From Stictocephala bisonia (taxonomy: Eukaryota; Arthropoda; Insecta; Hemiptera; Membracidae): a stretch of 64,000 nt of DNA. Below the pieces are notes generated by a model. The model saw only the letters and a list, made by a program, of their open reading frames with translations. It did not search any database and was not told the DNA's origin. Of this stretch, positions 44,212 through 56,060 are shown in pieces. Location: NCBI GenBank assembly GCA_035578905.1, contig JAQJVL010000322.1, positions 489,798 through 553,797 of the forward strand. Direction: 5' to 3'. The position numbers and the translations under genes are program-made. Within the stretch, counting starts at the first letter, position 1. Each line of letters opens with the position of its first letter.

Positions 44212-45590
44212 TTAAAACAAAGTAAGTGGACTATTAAAAAGCCAATGTTTCAATTTTTTACAAAAAGAATCAACTTGTTTACACTCTTTAATCTCCAGAG
44301 GCAAACTATTAAAATAAAAAGATCCCTTGTATGCAAAGGAGTGCTTGAAAATATATTTTTTAACTTTAGGTTTTATAAATAGTCTCTGATCATTGCTTCT
44401 TAGGGATATGTGAACCCTGGTGGATCCTCTATTACCACATTTTAAATAAAAAAGTCTAAGTGTTTTAAAACGAATAAATGCTGTAAAGGCATTATGCGTA
44501 ATTCAGAATAAAGAGGAAAAGAGTGATCGAGTTTTTTCTTTCTACAAATAATTCTAATAAATTTGTTTTGTGTTTTTCTTAGATTATTAATTAAATATTT
44601 GTAAGTACCACCCCAGCATAGAATTCCATATTGGAGTCTCGAGTTAATAAGGGCATAATATAATGATCTCAGTAAATTAGTATGACAAAAATTTCTTAAA
44701 TAGTAAAATTTTCTAATATTTGTATTTAATTGTCTGTTCAGTGTCATAGTGTGTTTTTTCCAATTTACCTTCTCATCCAGGAATACCCCTAGATATTTAA
44801 AAGAAGAAACTTTTTCTATTGGTTGGCAGTTACATACATTATTCTGATAGTTGCAGTCGTTACAATGAAAAAATAATGGATCGTCAAAATCAAATCCTCT
44901 CAAGTCAAAATTAATAAATTTTGTTTTGGACTCATTAACAATCATTTTGTTTTCAATACACCATTGTCTCAATTTAATTATGTCTTGATTAATTTCATTA
45001 TATAGATTTTGCTTATTGGAATTTGAATAGAGAAATGCAACATCATCGGCAAATGCACTTATATTACCATTAAATTTTAAATTAAGCAAATCATTTATGA
45101 AAATTATGAATAAATTAGCAGAGAGGACTGCCCCCTGTGGAACCCCAGTTTTTATAACTAGTGGTGAGCTTATCTCATTGGCGATTTTTACTCTCTGAAT
45201 CCTACCCACCAAGTAACTTTTGAACCATTGTTGAGCCACTCCCCTGATCCCTATGTCCTCCATTTTGGACAACAATATATGATGATCAACTAAGTCAAAA
45301 GCCTTCCTAAAGTCAATGAATAATCCAGAAGTTTTTAGATTCTCATTTAAACTGTAATAAATGCTACTCACGTAATTCAACAAAGCATCCTCTGTTGATT
45401 TTGCTTTTGTAAATCCAAATTGTGATTTGCTTTGAAATTGAACATGGTTTAAAAAATTTATTAATCTTGATTTCATGCACTTTTCTATTATTTTTGAAAA
45501 AACAGATAAAAGACTAATTGGTCTTATATTGTCAATATTGTAGGAGTTTTTCTTTTTACTTATAGGAACAATTATACTACTCTTTAATAA
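44212..45590 (-). pseudogene. reverse transcriptase part of ORF2, frameshifted
   Basis: The longest intact section (44442-45476) contains SQFGFTKAKSTEDALL, FIDFRKAFDLVDH, GVPQGAVLSANLF and the catalytic box AFADDVAF (near 45045) with FADD in place of the more usual YADD. Then come the thumb region FKYLGVFLDEKVNWKKH and a C-terminal CWGGTYKYLINNLRKTQNK. After HLDFFI the frame shifts and coding continues (HSFAYKGSFYFNSLPLEIK) to a stop at 44212. Upstream, residues leading into MKSRLINFL (FSKIIEKC) follow in frame from before 45476, while the endonuclease frame stops at 45584, so a frameshift separates the halves. Confidence 0.88.
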
Positions 45591-47116
45591 CTCGGGGAAA
45601 CGCCAGAATAAAAACTCAAGTTAACAATATGCGTAACTGCTGGAACAATAAATTCTGCAATCTGTTTAATTAGGGCAACTGACATGTTATCAAAACCAGT
45701 AGATTTTTTATTTTTTAAACTTTTTATAATATAGTGAATTTCTTGTTCGTTAGTGGCAGATATAAAGAACGATTCCCTACGAGCTGAGCAACTGCGAGCT
45801 GAAGGACTTGCACAATGACTATTGTTGCCCAAGTCTTGGGCGCTGATAAGGAACTGGTTTATTACCTCTGACATTATACGTGGTTCATCAACACAGTCAC
45901 CATTTCCTAAAATTATCTTACAAATGCTTTTATTATTCTCATTACCTGTTAAATGGTTAATTACTTTCCAAGTTTGACTCGAGTCTCCATTACAATTATT
46001 TATCATATTTTCATAATATTTATGCTTTTCATAATCCATATCGTTTCTTAGCTTATCACAAAATGAACTATAATATTTCTTAAAGGTTAAATCATAAGGC
46101 CTCTTTTTTAGCATTTTGTACAATTGTTCTCTCTTTTTAATTCTATTTAAAATATTCAAAGTAATCCATGGGCTAGCAGTTTTTGCTTTGCTTATTTTCG
46201 TATTTAGTACAACAATTGATTTGTTTGAATTGACTATATTAGTTAATATTGAATAAAACTTTTCATAGCATCTATTTACATCATCAATTACAAAGACCTC
46301 ATCCCAGTTGGCATTCTTTAATTGCATTTTTATTTTTTCAAAATTGTATATTTCCCTTGTGTTTTTAATATTACTTTTTACTTTAAAACTTAAATTACTT
46401 ATTTTTAAACCTAATGAACAATGATCTGTAATTCCAGTGTCAAATATAGCTCTGTCGAATATTCCTAGATTCCTAAATTTTACAAATATATGATCTACAC
46501 ATGATGAAGTTGTTTTTGTTATTCTAGTTGGCTGATTAATAAGTGATATGAAACCATGTTTGCTCATTAAATTTAGATATGCTTGTACAGTGATAGAATC
46601 ATTCATAATATTTATATTTACATCTCCAATTACAATCGAATTTAGCTTTAAGTTACTTAAATTATTATCAAATTCATCAATAAATGCGTTCTCAGAAAAT
46701 CTATGAAATCTGTACAAACAAATAATGTTAAATCGAAATGAATTACAACTAATCTCTAACAATAGTAAGTCAGCGGTTACCATGTTTCCTTCCCTTTCTG
46801 TAACTTCGTAATTTTCATCAACATAGCAAACTATACCTCCAGCTCTGTAAGAATCATTACATTTCCCAAACATTCTAAATCCTGCTATTTTGTAAAGATC
46901 CAATTCCCCACTCCCAATCCAAACTTCACTCAGAATTATGAAATTTAATTTATAATTTATTTTATTAATTTCAGATAGAAGCTTATTAAAATTCTGTCTC
47001 ATACTCCTTATATTTAAATAAAAAACATTCATATTACTATTCATTAAATTACCATCGGGGAAAAAATTATTATCTAAGCTATCATAAACACTACAGTTAC
47101 TTTCAAATTGTGACAT
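45584..47116 (-). CDS. endonuclease part of ORF2 (APE-like), truncated by frameshift
   Basis: A 510-codon frame. APE-type endonuclease motifs are visible: YLNIRSMRQN near the start, LSEVW with the catalytic Glu, GGIVCYV, VIGDVNINI and SCVDHIFVK, and TDHCSLGL with the Asp-His pair. The linker region that precedes reverse transcriptase follows (KTASPWITLNILNRIKKRE, then SLKNKKSTGFDNMSVALIK). The enzyme would nick target DNA to prime reverse transcription. The frame ends at 45584 where the reverse transcriptase should continue. Met at 47116 is plausible; an ATG at 47041 near MNVFYLNIR is an alternative. Confidence 0.9.
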   Translation of the reverse strand: MSQFESNCSVYDSLDNNFFPDGNLMNSNMNVFYLNIRSMRQNFNKLLSEINKINYKLNFIILSEVWIGSGELDLYKIAGFRMFGKCNDSYRAGGIVCYVDENYEVTEREGNMVTADLLLLEISCNSFRFNIICLYRFHRFSENAFIDEFDNNLSNLKLNSIVIGDVNINIMNDSITVQAYLNLMSKHGFISLINQPTRITKTTSSCVDHIFVKFRNLGIFDRAIFDTGITDHCSLGLKISNLSFKVKSNIKNTREIYNFEKIKMQLKNANWDEVFVIDDVNRCYEKFYSILTNIVNSNKSIVVLNTKISKAKTASPWITLNILNRIKKREQLYKMLKKRPYDLTFKKYYSSFCDKLRNDMDYEKHKYYENMINNCNGDSSQTWKVINHLTGNENNKSICKIILGNGDCVDEPRIMSEVINQFLISAQDLGNNSHCASPSARSCSARRESFFISATNEQEIHYIIKSLKNKKSTGFDNMSVALIKQIAEFIVPAVTHIVNLSFYSGVSPSY

Positions 47117-47249
47117 TGCTAAAAATTATTTTATCACCAAACATGCCATTTCAAAACAAATAAAAATTTTTATTCCATACAAAGTTTGAATAGTATAATA
47201 ACAATAAATTAAGCATATAAACATAATAACTTCTCTTGTGACCATTAAT

Positions 47250-47951
47250 TCACTTTAAAGATGCCATGTTACTTACATTATTTATCTTTAAAGGTTTGTC
47301 TCCCTCATTTTTTCTAACGTAAAAATTTCCCTCTCTAAACCATACATACTTAAAGTTTGTTTGTTTACACTTTTCCTTTAGTTGTGCAAAAAATCGCTTG
47401 TTTTCAGGAGACATATGTTCATTGATATAAACTCGGTTTGTTGGGAATGATTTATTTACCTCATTAGCTACGAGTCCTTTTTTCTTTTTATAGGCCATGA
47501 TCCATACGTCTCTCTGGTTCCGGGTGTGAAACTGTACGATGAGGGATGGTGTTCTGTCTTTCCTGTAGGTCGGAACTCGGTGCGCTGCTACCATCTCATC
47601 GTCCCGCAGCTCCACTCCGATCGCCTTCCCCACATCTCTCAGCAGACTGACCGGGTGCTCATTCGGTGTCACTGGCAATCCGCTAATTTCAATATTACCT
47701 TTCCTTGAGTACTGCTCCATTGCACGCATTCTTTCTTGAAGGTTTTCCACTGATTCGCTAAGTTGTCTATTCACTCTCTCAAGTTCTTCATTTTTTCTCT
47801 TTAACTCTGAATAATCCTTCCTCATTTCAGCCATTAATCTATTTGACGCATAAGATAATATATGATAATATATATTACTACTATAAGATAATATATATTT
47901 ACATTTAACCAAACCTGCATAAAATTGGAACCACAAAAAAAAGAAGAACAA
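47250..47951 (-). CDS. ORF1 protein with coiled coil and baculovirus-FP-like domain
   Basis: A 233-codon frame. The first 35-40 residues are hydrophobic and AT-rich and are probably not translated; the ATG before AEMRKDYSELKRKN (about 47834) is a better start. Next comes a heptad-rich coiled coil (ELKRKNEELERVNRQLSESV). Then follows the domain shared with baculovirus FP/25K proteins: RKGNIEISGLP, AHRVPTYRKDRTPSLIVQF, NRVYINEHMSPENKRFFAQ and YVWFREGNFYVRKNEGDKP. Such ORF1 proteins bind element RNA. No zinc knuckle is seen. The frame looks intact while ORF2 is broken. Confidence 0.85.
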   Translation of the reverse strand: MFFFFLWFQFYAGLVKCKYILSYSSNIYYHILSYASNRLMAEMRKDYSELKRKNEELERVNRQLSESVENLQERMRAMEQYSRKGNIEISGLPVTPNEHPVSLLRDVGKAIGVELRDDEMVAAHRVPTYRKDRTPSLIVQFHTRNQRDVWIMAYKKKKGLVANEVNKSFPTNRVYINEHMSPENKRFFAQLKEKCKQTNFKYVWFREGNFYVRKNEGDKPLKINNVSNMASLK

Positions 47952-47959
47952 ATAAAATA

Positions 47960-49365
47960 ACTAAACAAATTGACATATAATACTATTGTTAACAACAAAC
48001 CACTTTAAACATCTTTCAGTTATGAAATAAACTGCATCTTACGTTTAAATTAAACCATCACAATTAATCATGTACTGTAATGTTTCATTTTTAACATTTC
48101 ATCACAGCAACAACATACTTGAATACAATACAATAAATGAGATATGTACTATAATTAATGGTATATAATGTAAAAAAATAACACTTTCATAAAAATATTA
48201 CAGTAATAAGTACAAAAATAATACTAATTTCCCAAACCAATTGTTTAGATAAATGCAATATTTATAATATTATGAAAAACAAGTTAGGATAGCATTCAAC
48301 ACTGGCAAAAGCCCAAATAACATTCCTACTGATTGAAAAAAAAGAAAACACAACATATTAACTAATTATTCTAATTGAAACAATACTACCATTACCATTT
48401 AAACTGTTTTGTTTTGCCATAATTAAATAACCTTGAAAATAAAATTGTATTTATTTTATAGACACCAATTAGAATTCAATAAGGAATCTAACTATATTTC
48501 ATCGAGACAATAGTTATTTTTATCGAGAAAAATTATTATTACAATAGTATGTAAAACATGTATATAGGATAACATACTCTAAAACTAATTGAAAGCCAAA
48601 TTATGAACAACAACTATTTTACATACAACTTTTGTTATAAATTTCAATTAATGTTTAAATTTACTCTGACACCTCAAGGGAAATGAAAACCTACGTAATA
48701 AATAACTTAATAGTAATCAATATTATATAGTATGAAAAAAAAAACTATTACACACTCATTACTTTCGTAATAAACATAAATTAAGTTTTAATGATTATTC
48801 TCACAATCAAAGAAAAATAAAAACATACAAAATAATGAAGCTATGTGAAAGCAAATATCATAAACAACATAAACTTTTGATTTCCTGATACTTATCAAAG
48901 AGTTTTAAATTTATTTTTATAATCAAATAGAAATAAAAACATACAAAATTAGTAAACAAATTGACGAAAACATGATTAAATTTTTTCTTACAATCAAATA
49001 CAAAAAAGTATACAAAATAATGAAACTAGTTTAAAGAAATATCGTAAACAACATATTTAAATTTTCCTTTTAAATATCAAAGCGTTTTAAATTCAATCAA
49101 GCATTTCATTCAAGCGTATATAAATATTCTGTAATTCATATGACAATAAATTTAACCTAAATAGGCTACTGAAGCGTGACAATTCAACTAAAGTTATATC
49201 AAAATATTTTATTAAACGTATTTTCTAGTAGGTATAATATTATTGTATTTGTAAAAAGTGTTTAGTCATCAGTATGACATGTCATTTTTGTTTTTATTAA
49301 AAGTATTTTCTAGTAGGTATAATATTATTGTATTTGTAAAAAGTGTTTAGTCGTCAGTATGTATG
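47960..49365. other. no gene; short local repeats
   Basis: Very AT-rich. A block of about 80 bp, TATTTTCTAGTAGGTATAAT through AGTGTTTAGTC, occurs at about 49206-49266 and 49301-49352 as a tandem duplication. Otherwise nothing was recognised. Confidence 0.5.
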
Positions 49366-50000
49366 AGTTGGTTCCAAAAGTGCATTGATCTCCAAAATCG
49401 CACTCCTTCTCTGGCCAGGGCTCGGGGAAGGACGGCAACAGGGCGTATCGCATGCACTGTTCAATTTGGCAACGCTCATGATTACGCCAACAAGAGCTGA
49501 CGTAACGTGACGTAGTGCCTGACGTCTTTCCTAAGGAGGGTGGGTAATGGGTTGAGGGGGGAGAGAGCCAACGCCAGCGCAGTCTGGCGAGGTCTCGAAC
49601 AACTAGCCAACACGTTGAACCAGAACTACGACCAGTTCGCCCGTATGATGGGACTGTCTGGTATACTGAAGGTCTATGCTAATATCATAGACCTTCTATC
49701 ATACCAGACAGTCCCATTATACGGGCGAGCTGGTCGTAGTTCACGTTCAACGTGTTGGTTAGTTGTAATTCCCCGCGCCAGACTGCGCTGGCGTTGGCTG
49801 TCTCTCCCCCCTCAACCCATTACCCACCCTCATAAGGAAGACGTCAGGCACTACGTCACGTACTACGTCACGTTACGTCACTCACCTAGCTCTTGTTGGC
49901 GTACTCATGAGAGACTGGCCATGCCCCGGCCTGCCCACCCAAAAGCTTTATGCATTTTTAATCGTTTTCTGCCATCGCTATTTATTGGTACCAAACACTG
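49366..50000. repeat. 635-bp imperfect palindrome, GC-rich
   Basis: Two arms meet at about 49680-49690 (AAGGTCTATGCTAATATCATAGACCTT) and read outward as inverted copies. Landmarks are ACTGTCTGGTAT, TACGACCAG, CGCCAGCGCAGTCTGG, GGGTAATGGGTTGAGGGG, GACGTAGTGCCTGACGTC and, at the far ends, TTGGTTCCAAAAG/TTGGTACCAAACA. Arms differ by small indels. The centre uses the same ATAGACCTTCTAT start as family R. The frame at 49540-50001 runs through the palindrome and is not credible as a gene. Confidence 0.88.
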
Positions 50001-50292
50001 AGGCAATAATTCTAATACCTACATTCAATCACACTCCTAGTTTGCGAATTAAATAAAATTGTTGTAATATGAGATATTATCAGATCAATCCAAGAAATTG
50101 TCTTATTTTTAGATAGGTATCATGCATATTGTAAATAATAAATATATAAAAACCAATTTTAAGACATTTGACATTTAGGTGTATTTTTATGTAACTTTTG
50201 GTATTAATTATAAGTATATAATGATTAACAACTAGGCATATATTTAGCATTAAAAAATAATGTTATAACAGTTATAACTGTTTAGTATATAT

Positions 50293-50640
50293 AAGCATAG
50301 ACCTTCTATTATACCAGACAGTCCCATCCCAACCAGAAAATTGAAGACTGTAAAAATCGGAGTGGAGGCAGAGCAAACTAGTCCATTATAAACTAGGAAC
50401 CATTATAAACAATCTTATACCCCATGCTCCTCACTGGCCAGCTCGGAAATTAGACCTGTGACGTAACTTAATGACGTCTCTTCCTCCTCACATCCCCGCT
50501 CCACGCGTGGGAACGGTGGGAATTAGAGCCCAGCACAGAGACTTTAAACTGTCTCCATTTCTGTTTACATTGGATTTGCTATTGTTGTGTCAGTTTTTAA
50601 TAAACATATTGCAGAACCAGATAAGTTTATTTAAAACTTA
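50293..50640 (+). repeat. family R repeat, partial copy
   Basis: Starts ATAGACCTTCTATTATACCA and follows the left part of family R (GAAAATTGAAGACTGTAAAA, GGAGGCAGAGCAA, GTGGGAACGG) with indels, then diverges. Confidence 0.75.
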
Positions 50641-50699
50641 TTGTTGTAAAAAGTTTAAGTTAATTTAAAGTGTCTGTTATGTATTTATATTTATTACGA

Positions 50700-51865
50700 C
50701 ACAAGGTATGGTTATAGTTAACAGAAAAATTATAACTACATGTAATTAATTCCAGGATTGTTCTGCAATATTTTGGATTTTAAATAATGCTTAAATAAAA
50801 TGTATGTTACGAATTTTCTCCCGTAGATGTAACGTTTATAGAACAAACAGGGTTTTTATAGCCTACCCAGTATATTATCAAGAAGATGTGTTTTTGTAGC
50901 ATGCGCTAATTAAAAAAAACGTTTATTTACAGCCAGCTTATTAACATTCAGAATGTTTTAAAACTCATGTTATTAGCATAATCGTTTGTTTTTAGTGGTA
51001 TAACTAAAAGAAATACTCTTTGTCATACGACCTTTCATGACTATTATATGCGGTTGCGTTACCAACAATCTTTTATGTCTGTTTCTTCTATTCATATACC
51101 TGCGTCTCAGCGTACAATTAAATGAAACGGAAAATCGTTTATTTTTAGAAGCAAAATAAGTCTATTATGCCCTCTTTTACACAAAAACTAAAAAATGGAA
51201 AAAACATTATTTTTTATTATATATAAATATATACCGGTACTACTTAGCGCGCTGTTTTAGAAGTCAAAGAGCAAAATTACCGTAACAAATAATTGAACCT
51301 ATAAAAATAAAATATCAAGTGGAGTAAAACATAAAAATGAATTATAAAACAAAAGCCAAACTAGACATAATATCTATTAATTATTTTAATATTATAAACC
51401 AAACAAAAATCATAAATACAGACTATAATGGACATCATAACCCAGGCCTATGTTCCCCACGGATCCGCCAACGACCAGTCAGTCTCACAGCGACGCGGCA
51501 AACCGAGCTCAACTTGTATACAATACTTCCAGATGAAGGATCAAGTTGATTCCACATACTACAGGTAATGACAATAAAGCCTCGCACGCTTAGGACAACA
51601 TCGTATTAATAAAACAAATTAATAATATTCATCTTAGGAAAGTACGCGCACTGAGACAGCCCGGCCACATCAGACATTGCGGATAAAGGTGCAATAATCT
51701 GAGACGGGTGGTTTCGTACAAATCCCATCGTGTCCATCCCGGACGTCGTGGCCATTCACTCCTATGCCCGCACTCTTCAGACGGACCGACAGACGTCACT
51801 GACACACACACAAAACAACTACAACATGTCACAGATGAAAATTTGTATTGTAAAAACAAACAAAC
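50700..51865. other. no feature seen
   Basis: AT-rich sequence with no supportable gene. Confidence 0.45.
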
Positions 51866-51867
51866 GT

Positions 51868-53232
51868 ACAAAATATGATTTCGTTCTTACATTCTTACTT
51901 ATTAATGAGATACCGACACAACGTTGTGCGTATTTTAAGGCGTATATGAATGATGATATGTGTATAGGATGAGTGTAGTCTGGTTACTAACTGAGTTCAA
52001 CTATTCCTCAGAATGACAATTTATTAATAGCCCAACAGACAGGGCAACTAAGGGACCTAAAGTTGTATGTGGACTCCGAACCACGTAGTGTTGGTTCAGA
52101 CCAACTTTACAGGTAACTGATAAGTTTGACACTCAGTTCTCTCCCCTACATAAAATCCGAACTCTAACTACCATCCAACATGGACATCACAGACTTCTCT
52201 TGTAATGTCCATGTCGATGGCAACCTCCTAAACACATTTTCTCCAAGTAGCTGGGTTACAGATCTGCGCCACCAGATTCCAACGCAAGAAAACTAAATTT
52301 AAGGTACACATGTGGCATATATTTTTTTACAGGAAGAAACAAGTATTATAATGGTAAATGTTTACTATAACGTGGTTGTGACAGATAATTTATATAAGCG
52401 TTAAAATGAAAACCTCATTTTAATTCATTAAAACCCCACGACATGAAATGTTCAAGAAGCGAGGAATTTTTTTATTTTTTGGTTAGGTAAGTTTGACCAG
52501 CGTAAAAACGTTTTGTAAATAACCAAAGTAATTAATAAATCTACCAGAAATGTTTTAAGAATTATAGTTTGTTACAATGGGGCTTAAAAGTGAAAAATTA
52601 GCATTTCAGTGTCCAGAATAAACACTTATTTTTAACTATCAGGCTGGACGAAATAGTATTCTGAAAGAATAGTTTTATAGAGCATACAATTCTCTACAAC
52701 TTTTAAATTTAAAGTTGGTTTCCATATATATTATAGTGTTTGTTTGATTGCTGGTTTTGTATTTTTAAAAAGTAATTAATTTTGTGAAATAATTTAATAA
52801 TTAAGTCATGAAATATGGTGGTCGTCTCTGTTATCCATAAAAATACAAAAAGGATGTCGAAATTCTCCGAGGTACTGAACTGAGTGCCCCAGTGTATATT
52901 GCAAGATTAAAACCTTCAACGCTAACTGAACCATTTCACAGTTGAATAATCTGAAGACACAATTGAATAATCTGTTTGAATATTTGGGCTTCGCTCGCTT
53001 TATTTCCGTTCCCACGCTACGCAGGTAATTGCCTCCTGGAGATATGAGGGGGGGAGTGACGTCATCAAATTACGTCACAAGTCTTATTTCCGAGATTGCC
53101 AGTAGAGTCGCATAAATCAGGGGGTATAAAATTGTTTGTAGTGGTTCCTACTAGGTTGCTCTGCCGCAGCTCCGATTTTTACTGTCTTCGATTTTCTGGC
53201 TGGGATGGGTCTGTCTGGTATAATATAAGGTC
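51868..53232 (-). repeat. family R repeat with SINE-like unit, less interrupted inverted copy
   Basis: Reverse-complement alignment covers 26928-27883 (here 52263-53232), then the SINE head, middle and tail (here 51868-52262) without the P-like or mariner-like insertions. About 95 bp of the SINE around the B-box are missing at 52237. It serves as an independent reference for where the two transposons entered the 26.9-40.9 kb copy. Confidence 0.85.
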
Positions 53233-53759
53233 TATACTAATATTACATCAGATTTTAGACAAGTTTTGTTTATGAGCTCCACTGCCCAAAAAAACAAAAT
53301 TCATCGTCATACTGCTTAAGAATCCTTGCGAGACCGTAGGCTGATCTTCCCCACGAGGCGACATGCCGAGATCCACTAATGGGACTGTAGCAGAGTGCCT
53401 CGGTGAGGCCGAATTTTCCGATCGAGGCCATAGGCAGAGTTCCACAAAGGGGCCTGTAGCAGAGAGTTTTGGCGAAGCTGTAGGCCGAGGTCCCTTATAA
53501 GGCCAAAAAGAGGCTAAAGTAAACGCGGAAGACCACCCAAACGACATCTTATAAATAACCTACAAGGTAGAGCAACAAAAACGATCCTCAGAATCCTCTG
53601 GGAGATATGGATGCTACCATTTCAGTTTGTAAAATTTAACTGAGAGAAGATCGGTCTCCTGACACGGTTAACTACAAAAGAGCTAATACATGGGTCTTTG
53701 TAATCATAAGCCGTTAAATAAAATGAAAACATTTGAAATAGGCTTAGTAATAACATTAG
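53233..53759 (+). repeat. 530-bp direct repeat, copy 1
   Basis: Matches 55346-55860. It contains a GC-rich section with repeated CTGTAGCAGAG and GAGGCC motifs (53320-53520) and then TACAAGGTAGAGCAAC, GGGAGATATGGATGCTACC. No open frame is conserved between copies in a way that suggests coding. Confidence 0.85.
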
Positions 53760-55107
53760 TTTTTTTTTTTTTTTACACTTTTATTTCTGGATCAATGTTT
53801 TACATATTATACACAGAAAATTTAACAGGTGGAAAAATAACATTATCGGGTTCGCTCATATATGAGTCACCCTGTAACACGAATAACAATCAGTAAACAA
53901 AAAAAATATATATATATAACATATTTAAGTAAGTTAAAAAAAAAAAAAAAAAAGCAAATAAGTGTTACATAGAGAGGCTATAAATCAGTCTATCATGTCT
54001 TGAGGAAGTCTGGCTTTCAAACGCCTGTGCAAAGTAGGTTCTCCAAAGTGAAAGTTAATAGCTCCTGGAACATTTTCTAAGTTTGCCATGAACTTACGAC
54101 AACTTCTTTTAATAAAAGCATCAATGGTATCGAGTCCAAATTCTACATGCAGATGAGAGTTACGTATGTACCATGGACTATCAGCTGCAATTCTTAAAAC
54201 TTTGTTTTGGAAAATTTGAATCTTTTTCAGTTTGCCGGAAGAAATGCACATTCCCCAAACTGGACAGGCATACATAATTAATGGCCGAAGAATTGTTTTA
54301 TATATTAAAAATGTACATTCTGGTTTTAAAGACGACTTTCTGTTTATTATAGGAAATAACATGGATAGACGTGCGTATGCTTGAGTGAGTTTGTTGTTTA
54401 CGTGAAGATTCCAGTTTAATTTTTTATCGAGGTAGACACCTAAGTATTTTATGCCTTGATCATCAGGGTTCCAAGGAATTGAAGTATTTTCAATAGTAAC
54501 TTCAGGTGGCAAAATATACTTCCTCAAAGAGAAAACCTTTGTTTCACATTTCAATGGATTTAATGATAGTCTCCAGCTTTTAAACCAATTGGTTAGAGAT
54601 GTAACGCTGAATTGTAAAGAATTTACGGCCTGGTTGATGTCAATGTGCTGGGTAATAAGAACCGTGTCATCAGCATAAAGAGCGATAGTAGCCTGAGGAA
54701 GCTCAGGAATATCAGACATGTATAAATTAAAAAGAAGAGGTCCCAGTATTGAGCCTTGAGGAACACCTGCGCCTATGGGACGAACTGAGGAAAGCGTGCA
54801 GTTGAGTTTGACACAAAAAGTCCTATCAGACAGAAACGATTGCAACAAAGCTCTCAGATACAAAGGAAGTCCAAACTGATACAATTTATATAACAGGCCA
54901 CCATGCCAAACCTTATCAAATGCACTTGTTATGTCCAAAAATGCTGCCGATGAATGAAGCTTCTTCTCAAATCCTTTACATATGATTTCATTGATTCGTA
55001 GAAGTTGATGAGATGTAGAATGCCTTGTACGAAATCCAAACTGATAAGGGGGAATGATATTAGAAGAATCCAAGTATTTTAGCAGTCTCTTCTGTATAAT
55101 TTTTTCA
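53760..55107 (-). mobile_element. 5'-truncated jockey-type non-LTR retrotransposon
   Basis: The minus-strand element has a 15-A tail (T-run 53760-53774), a 210-bp 3' untranslated region and a reverse transcriptase frame. The 5' end is truncated at 55107, where it abuts the 230-bp repeat. No target duplication was identified. The A17 run at 53937-53953 lies in its 3' untranslated region. Confidence 0.82.
53985..55107 (-). CDS. jockey-like reverse transcriptase, 5'-truncated ORF2
   Basis: Open from the truncation point near 55107 (PFEKIIQKRLLKY) to the stop at 53985, about 374 codons; the first Met is at 55073. Visible motifs: YQFGFRTRHSTSHQLLR, AAFLDITSAFDKVWH, GVPQGSILGPLLFNLYMSD and the catalytic YADDTVL near 54670. 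The thumb follows with GIKYLGVYLDKKLNWNLH, then YACPVWGMC and a C-terminal IQIFQNKVLRIAADSPWY. There is no frameshift or stop in this stretch. The endonuclease and ORF1 are absent, so the copy cannot move on its own. Confidence 0.92.
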
Positions 55108-55345
55108 AATGGAAGATGTGCGTGATACGTAACGTCATCTTTCTTTTCTAGGTACCGTAGTGTTCATGTGTGTTGCTATAATTACTTAGCAGTATAATCA
55201 CAGTATAAAACACTGTTTTATGTTGTGGTATAATATTATTTATTTTGCATTTTGTAGAATAAGGTTAACAAAACAAAAAAATAAGTTAAACAAAAACTCC
55301 CAAGTGGGGTATCAAGCTAAAAGTATTCGTCTCTTACTTACTAAT
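55108..55345 (+). repeat. 230-bp repeat, copy 2
   Basis: Nearly identical to 26695-26925. It lies directly between the truncated jockey element and the second 530-bp direct repeat. Confidence 0.85.
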
Positions 55346-55860
55346 ATTACATCATATTTTAGACAAGTTTTTTTTATGATCTCCACTGCCCAAAAAACCA
55401 AAATTCATTGTCATACTGCTTAAGAATCCTTGCGAGGCCGATCTTCCCCACGAAGCGACATGCCGAGATTCACTAATGGGACTGTAGCAGAGTGCCTCGG
55501 TGAGGCCGCAGGCCGAATTTTCCGCCGCGAGGCTATAGGCAGAGTTCCACAAAGGGGCCTGTAGCAGAGCATTTTGGCGAAGCTGTAGGCCGAGGTCCCC
55601 CGTAAGGCCAAAAAGAGGCTAAAGTAAACGTGGAAGACCACCGAAACGACATCTTATAAATAACCTACAAGGTAGAGCAACAAAAACGATCCTCAGAATC
55701 CTCTGGGAGATATGGATGCTACCATTTCAGTTTGTAAAATTTAACTGAGAGAAGATCGGTCTCCTGACACTGTTAACTACAAAAGAGCTAATACATGTGT
55801 CTTTGTAATCATCAGCTGTTAAATAAAATTAAAACATTTGAAATAGGCTTAGTAATATTA
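55346..55860 (+). repeat. 530-bp direct repeat, copy 2
   Basis: Partner of 53233-53759, highly similar with small indels. Confidence 0.85.
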
Positions 55861-55994
55861 TTAGTTATTTATAATTATTATACTATAAATAGAGTGCAAA
55901 TCAAGTGCAGTGAGTTACTACTGTAAATTAATTTAAATTGTAAGATTTTACTTAATACAGTTTAATTACTAATATTTGAAGTTAAAATTTATAT

Positions 55995-56060
55995 GCCAAG
56001 GCGTCACGAGCGCAGCTCGTCACGGGGGTGGCACACGAAGCGTGCAGGGATGTCCTTTAG
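55995..56060 (+). repeat. GC-rich repeated module, copy 2
   Basis: Resembles 3425-3475 (CACGAGCGCAGCTCG, then CGAAGCGTGCAGGGATGTC). Confidence 0.5.

Larger units (their letters stand above)
44212..47951 (-). mobile_element. two-ORF non-LTR retrotransposon with FP-domain ORF1
   Basis: On the minus strand the order is ORF1 (FP-like), a 134-bp gap, then endonuclease and reverse transcriptase. This is the architecture of jockey/CR1-group insect LINEs. ORF2 is broken in at least two places. Neither the 5' end nor a poly-A tail or target duplication could be placed, so the true element is probably longer on both sides. Confidence 0.85.

Noticed and set aside
49540..50001. 153-codon frame as a gene
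   Set aside because: It runs through both arms of a palindrome, so it is a by-product of inverted GC-rich repeats; no domain recognised.
53248..53547. Frames of 99 and 73 codons in the GC-rich direct repeats
   Set aside because: The two repeat copies differ by indels that change frame, so coding is not conserved.
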